Positions 60,706-64,000 of a DNA stretch of 64,000 nucleotides are shown here, piece by piece. Position numbers and translations under genes: made by a program. Within the stretch, counting starts at the first letter, position 1; each line of letters begins with the position of its first letter. This DNA is from CALBPI01 sp045110335 (lineage in GTDB: Bacteria > Pseudomonadota > Gammaproteobacteria > Steroidobacterales > Woeseiaceae). The DNA lies in assembly GCA_045110335.1 (NCBI GenBank), contig JBGCGB010000015.1, forward strand, positions 1 through 64,000, written 5' to 3'. The notes under the pieces were generated by a model. The model worked only from the letters and a program-made list of their open reading frames with translations, searched no databases and had not been told where the DNA came from.

Positions 60706-61122
60706 ATGGCTACGCTTAACGTCGATATTGTCTCCGCAGAAGGCGAGATCTATTCCGGCATCGCCGGTATGGTTTATGCGCCGGCGCAAATGGGTGAGAT
60801 TGGCATTGCGCCGCGTCATGCCCCTTTGCTGACCGCGCTGCGGCCCGGCGAAGTTCGCGTTGTTGATGATGCGGGCAATGAGCAGTTTTTCTATATAACC
60901 GGTGGCATGATCGAAGTGCAGCCAACGATGGTCACCATTTTGGCGGATACCGCGTTGCGCGGCGATCAACTCGACGAAGCAGCCGCGCTCGAAGCACAGC
61001 AAGCGGCTAAACAGGCGCTCGAAGGTGCTTCGGAAACAACTGACTTGCAAAGAGCACAACGCGAGTTGGCTGAAGCCGAAGCGCGTTACCGCGCTGCCCA
61101 AAAGCTGAAGGCGAACCGCTAA
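60706..61122 (+). CDS. atpC: ATP synthase F1 subunit epsilon
   Basis: A 138-residue subunit (E. coli 139) with an N-terminal beta-sandwich (TLNVDIVSAEGEIYSG, GEIGIAPRHAPLL, ITGGMIEVQP) and a C-terminal helical hairpin (about 90-135) that can inhibit hydrolysis. Two bases after atpD; last member of the ATP synthase operon. Confidence 0.97.
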   Translation: MATLNVDIVSAEGEIYSGIAGMVYAPAQMGEIGIAPRHAPLLTALRPGEVRVVDDAGNEQFFYITGGMIEVQPTMVTILADTALRGDQLDEAAALEAQQAAKQALEGASETTDLQRAQRELAEAEARYRAAQKLKANR

Positions 61123-61126
61123 TCTA

Positions 61127-61654
61127 ATGCAGCCGGCACCGTCGGTTAGCATTGAAACTGCGTCACCTGAAGACGCGGCAGCGTTAAGCCAATTTGCCGC
61201 CGATATTTTTCGCACCTCTTTTGCGGACGATAACTCGGCGGAGAATATGAACCTCTATTTGCGCCGCAACTTCAGCGAGTCGATTCAGGCTGCACAGATC
61301 GCGGATCCCAATGTTGAAATCAAGATTGTCCGTCAGGATGACGCGATCGTTGGTTATCTCCAATTGGCTCATCAAGAACCACCACCGATCACCAAAACGA
61401 TGCCGTCGTCCTGCCAATTATGGCGCATCTATGTTGCAGCTCACTTGCAGGGAAGCGGGATCGGCAAGCGACTCATCGAAACTGCAGCGGAGCTTGCACG
61501 CGGTAAGGCTGAGGAGCTTTGGTTAGCTGTATGGGATCAAAACACAGATGCGATTCGCTTCTACCTGCGGTTAGGTTTCCGCGATATTGGCGTGACCGAA
61601 TTCCATCTTGGTGATGAAGTGCAATATGACCGTGTGTTATCGCTGACGCTTTGA
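61127..61654 (+). CDS. GNAT family N-acetyltransferase
   Basis: A 175-residue acetyltransferase. Motif A is WRIYVAAHLQGSGIGKRLIETA with the acetyl-CoA loop QGSGIG, motif B is WLAVWDQNTDAIRFYLRLGF. The N-terminus SIETASPEDAAALSQFAADIF matches GNAT strand-helix 1. It lies four bases after atpC and may be transcribed with the operon, but there is no known functional link to ATP synthase. Substrate unknown. Confidence 0.9.
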   Translation: MQPAPSVSIETASPEDAAALSQFAADIFRTSFADDNSAENMNLYLRRNFSESIQAAQIADPNVEIKIVRQDDAIVGYLQLAHQEPPPITKTMPSSCQLWRIYVAAHLQGSGIGKRLIETAAELARGKAEELWLAVWDQNTDAIRFYLRLGFRDIGVTEFHLGDEVQYDRVLSLTL

Positions 61655-61729
61655 CGTCCGCTCTCCTAGATCTGTTACGATCTAAACTATGTCTTTGATC
61701 TGTCTACCGAAATCAACTGGAACTCTGGT

Positions 61730-62425
61730 TTGAGCAAGCCGGTATTGCTCATGTTGCCGGGTTTTGATGGCACAGGCGACTTGTTCAAACCGTTGGTTAC
61801 AGCGCTCGGTGATGCGGTCGATTGCCTGCCGGTGGCGTACCAAGACTTCCCGAATCTTGCTGGCTATGAGCAATACGTGCTCGATATTTGTCCGCAGGAT
61901 CGACCAGTGGTTCTTCTGGCAGAATCATTTTCCGGCCCGATTGGTCTTAACGTGCTTGCCCAGGCCCCCGCGAATTTCATCGGCGGTGTCTTTTCCGCGA
62001 CCTTCGCCAAGCCTCCATTGGCATTGATCATCTCGTTGGCTGAAAAGTTGAAACTGGCTTCGCTGACCTTACCCGGCGTCAGCGAACAAATTCTCAGATG
62101 GTTTTGCCTCAATGGCGTGCGGGATATCGGCCTAATCCGCGATATCACGGCGGTGGTTCGTGCCGTCGAACCCGAAACCGTCCAAAGCCGATTGTCCGCG
62201 TTGACCACAATGGACGCGGGCGATGCCGTTTGCTCTATCGAGGTTCCGATCATGACGTTTGCGGCGTCACAGGATCGCATCATCCGCCGACGTTACATGC
62301 AGTCGCTACTTGATGCCGGCAGCCACCGACAGCACGAGGTCATCGATGGGCCGCACTTGTTGCTACAAGCTAGCGCCGATCAATCAGCCGCCAAAATCGT
62401 CGAATTCATCGCCAATATCACCTAA
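61730..62425 (+). CDS. Small alpha/beta hydrolase
   Basis: A 231-residue alpha/beta-hydrolase-fold protein without a signal peptide. LLMLPGFDGTGDLFKPLV is the oxyanion-loop strand, LLAESFSGPIGL is the nucleophile elbow with Ser in ESFSG (a variant of GxSxG), the acid is probably in TFAASQDRII and the late His in DGPHLLLQ. The listed start is TTG 61730 (MSKPVLLML); ATG 61749 would cut the first strand. Substrate unknown; separated from the GNAT gene by 75 bases. Confidence 0.85.
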   Translation: MSKPVLLMLPGFDGTGDLFKPLVTALGDAVDCLPVAYQDFPNLAGYEQYVLDICPQDRPVVLLAESFSGPIGLNVLAQAPANFIGGVFSATFAKPPLALIISLAEKLKLASLTLPGVSEQILRWFCLNGVRDIGLIRDITAVVRAVEPETVQSRLSALTTMDAGDAVCSIEVPIMTFAASQDRIIRRRYMQSLLDAGSHRQHEVIDGPHLLLQASADQSAAKIVEFIANIT

Positions 62426-62468
62426 TTCCTTTAAAGTGGCGTCTTTGCAGTGACCGTTGCCGGGGTGG

Positions 62469-63008
62469 CTACTCCGCATCTGGTGGCAACGTCGGCCATG
62501 GCGCGGGTTCCGTGTAACCCCATGACCCAATAATCTTTGTTTGCGGCCGGTGTTTACGCCAGCCTGACCGTTCACTGCGCCACGCCTTGAATCCGGCTTC
62601 ATCAAGATCAGCGGGTCGACGCCATGCGTCCCGCCGGAGGTATTGCCAGACATACTCGTCAAGAAAACCCTCGGCGTCTGCGTCTCCCAACAGATACAAA
62701 TAGACGGCATCAGGGTGCTCTGCTCCGTCGCCAACACTGCCATAATCACGCCAACGCTCCAGCAAAGACTCCCGACTGGTCAGTTCACAGTCAAAAGAAT
62801 GATTTCTGGCAGGATTCGGCCCCCCGATCTCCAGCTGACAAAAGCTTCGCGCCAAACTATAGGCTACCCAACTTTGTACGACAGGGTCATTGGTTTCATA
62901 GACATAGGACGGCAGTGAAAACCGATCACCATCCGTTACGCCATCTTTGACGTAGATCTTGGTGTTGCATCCGCTCAGCAGAATGCCGACGAACGCTACG
63001 CGACCCAT
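62469..63008 (-). CDS. Putative lipoprotein of unknown function
   Basis: About 179 residues from ATG 63006-63008 (MGRVAFVGILLSGC), which gives a lipoprotein signal peptide with lipobox LLSGC; the frame is open to 63044. The mature part is rich in Trp, Arg, Asp and Tyr (SWVAYSLARSFCQLEIGG, ESLLERWRDYG, YLYLLGDADAEGFLDEYVW) and has two further cysteines. I do not recognise the family. It is expected to be anchored in the outer or inner membrane. Divergent from glmU. Confidence 0.7.
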   Translation of the reverse strand: MGRVAFVGILLSGCNTKIYVKDGVTDGDRFSLPSYVYETNDPVVQSWVAYSLARSFCQLEIGGPNPARNHSFDCELTSRESLLERWRDYGSVGDGAEHPDAVYLYLLGDADAEGFLDEYVWQYLRRDAWRRPADLDEAGFKAWRSERSGWRKHRPQTKIIGSWGYTEPAPWPTLPPDAE

Positions 63009-63106
63009 GGCTGCCCAAAAAGTGTGACCAAATACCGTGTCCATGTCCGTTAGCGTACGTGCGCCCGTTCACACGAATCAAGCGCGCCTTGCGGTATCAT
63101 TGCGAA

Positions 63107-64000
63107 ATGACACAAGTACAAGAAAACCTCTCGGTCGTCATTTTGGCGGCTGGCCGCGGAACGCGGATGAAATCACAGCTGCCGAAAGTGCTACAGCCCT
63201 TGGCGGATAAGCCGTTGTTGGGTCATGTATTGGACCTGTGCGATCGCCTTGGTGCTGCTCAAGACCTGATCGTTTATGGCCATGGCGGTGAGCAAGTGCG
63301 CGCGGTGTTCCCCGACGCTGCGTTAGGTTGGGCCGAACAAGCTGAACAGCTCGGGACTGGCCATGCCGTGCAGCAGGCGATGCCGCAAATCGCGGATGGT
63401 CAACGCGTGTTAATTTTATGTGGCGATGTTCCGCTGCTCACCGCGGAGACCGTGCAGCATTTGCTAGACCAGACACCTGCCGATGCGGTGGGTGTTTTGA
63501 CAGTCAATATGGAAGACCCCGCCGGTTACGGGCGAATTGTTCGTGACGACAAATGTGCGGTCACCGGGATCGTTGAACAGAAAGACGCCACCGAATCCGA
63601 ACGCGCTATTGGCGAAATCAACTCCGGCGTTTTTGTCGTGCCGGCGGCTTTCTTGCGCCGGGCACTGGAGTCCCTGAAACCTCAAAATGCCCAGGGCGAG
63701 TATTATCTTACCGACATCGTCGGCCTAGCCGTCGCCGAGTCCATTCCCGTTTACGGCATTGTCGGTAGCGATCCGGACGAAATCATTGGTATTAACGATC
63801 GGGTTCAGCTTGCCGAAGCAGAACGCATTTTCCAGCGTCGTGTTGTCGAAACATTAATGCGCAACGGTGTTCGTGTCGCCGATCCGGCGCGAGTCGATAT
63901 CCGCGGCAACGTGACCTGCGGCAACGATGTGTTCCTCGACATCAATACGGTGTTGATCGGTGACGTCTCGATTGGCGAAGGTACAGTCATCAGTCCGAAC
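63107..64000 (+). CDS. glmU: GlmU, N-terminal part (cut by the window end)
   Basis: 298 codons, open to the last base. The N-terminal uridyltransferase domain is complete: VVILAAGRGTRMKSQLPKVL (residues 9-28), the UTP loop LCGDVPLL, and NSGVFVVPAAFL; the left-handed beta-helix acetyltransferase domain begins near residue 255 (VADPARVDIRGNVTCGNDV). The bifunctional enzyme makes UDP-N-acetylglucosamine from glucosamine 1-phosphate for peptidoglycan and LPS. It follows the atp operon, as in Pseudomonas and E. coli. Confidence 0.96.
   Translation, partial: MTQVQENLSVVILAAGRGTRMKSQLPKVLQPLADKPLLGHVLDLCDRLGAAQDLIVYGHGGEQVRAVFPDAALGWAEQAEQLGTGHAVQQAMPQIADGQRVLILCGDVPLLTAETVQHLLDQTPADAVGVLTVNMEDPAGYGRIVRDDKCAVTGIVEQKDATESERAIGEINSGVFVVPAAFLRRALESLKPQNAQGEYYLTDIVGLAVAESIPVYGIVGSDPDEIIGINDRVQLAEAERIFQRRVVETLMRNGVRVADPARVDIRGNVTCGNDVFLDINTVLIGDVSIGEGTVISPN

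Noticed and set aside
61670..61694. Short inverted repeat TAGATC-N6-GATCTA as a terminator after the GNAT gene
   Set aside because: Only a 6-bp AT-rich stem and no T-run.
1..64000. Defence island, prophage, integron or biosynthetic cluster
   Set aside because: No integrase, transposase, restriction, CRISPR-Cas, toxin-antitoxin, phage or large synthase genes were recognised; almost all genes are housekeeping or common accessory families.

Overview
The window is the chromosomal replication-origin neighbourhood of a gammaproteobacterium, most likely a free-living, aerobic, probably uncultured lineage outside the enterics. The evidence is gene order: glyQ-glyS-gmhB-plsC, then gyrB-recF-dnaN-dnaA, then rpmH-rnpA-yidC-mnmE, and further right mnmG, rsmG-parA-parB, the atpIBEFHAGDC operon and glmU. 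This is the layout of Pseudomonas-like gammaproteobacteria. Genes diverge around the dnaN/dnaA region: most genes to the left run on the minus strand and nearly all core genes to the right on the plus strand, as expected for leading-strand bias on both sides of oriC. I cannot name a species. No tRNA, rRNA, insertion sequence, prophage or CRISPR array was recognised.

Layout. 1-2927 (minus): HD-domain protein (cut by the window edge), GNAT acetyltransferase, secreted protein with six Kazal-like domains, METTL7-like methyltransferase and a zinc-ribbon Nudix hydrolase. 2963-6199 (minus): envelope cluster envC, ctpA, yibQ-like. 6367-8661 (plus): yibN, grxC, secB, gpsA. 8658-10786: trmL, a class 1B-type pyrD, and a peroxiredoxin-like protein. 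10851-15357 (minus): nitrogen regulon glnA - DUF4124 protein - glnL - glnG, driven by a sigma-54 promoter with two upstream NtrC-type palindromes. 15704-20668 (plus): glycyl-tRNA synthetase, gmhB, an acyltransferase and a CIA30 protein. 20723-27121 (minus): gyrB, recF, dnaN, dnaA, with four parS-like palindromes around the gyrB/recF junction and a likely oriC between dnaN and dnaA. 27375-32284: rpmH, rnpA, yidC, a hydrolase/OsmC fusion on minus, mnmE. 32291-37006 (minus): diguanylate cyclase, Nat-type ABC exporter, secreted alpha/beta-hydrolase peptidase. 37369-44383 (plus): mnmG followed by a four-gene oligopeptide ABC importer. 44395-50493: DUF945 protein, dihaem cytochrome c4, iron-sulfur photolyase, MBL-fold hydrolase, OmpA-family porin-like protein. 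50607-52985: rsmG, parA, parB. 52999-53823 (minus): EAL phosphodiesterase. 54113-61122: complete F1Fo ATP synthase operon. 61127-64000: GNAT, alpha/beta hydrolase, unknown lipoprotein and the 5' part of glmU.

How they work together: DnaA, DnaN, RecF and GyrB with oriC start and support replication; ParA/ParB with the parS cluster (about 27 kb away) segregate the origin; RpmH, RnpA, YidC, MnmE, MnmG and RsmG serve translation and membrane insertion; the glnALG locus senses nitrogen; the ATP synthase and cytochrome c4 belong to aerobic energy metabolism.

I found no convincing multi-gene system that is plainly undescribed. The points most worth a second look are a DnaA-trio-like element in oriC, parS sites embedded in the recF coding sequence, gpsA lacking any usual start codon at the expected position (candidate AUU start), the six-domain Kazal-like protein, a perfect 15-bp stem-loop after glnA, and the roughly 11-kb block that separates mnmG from rsmG.
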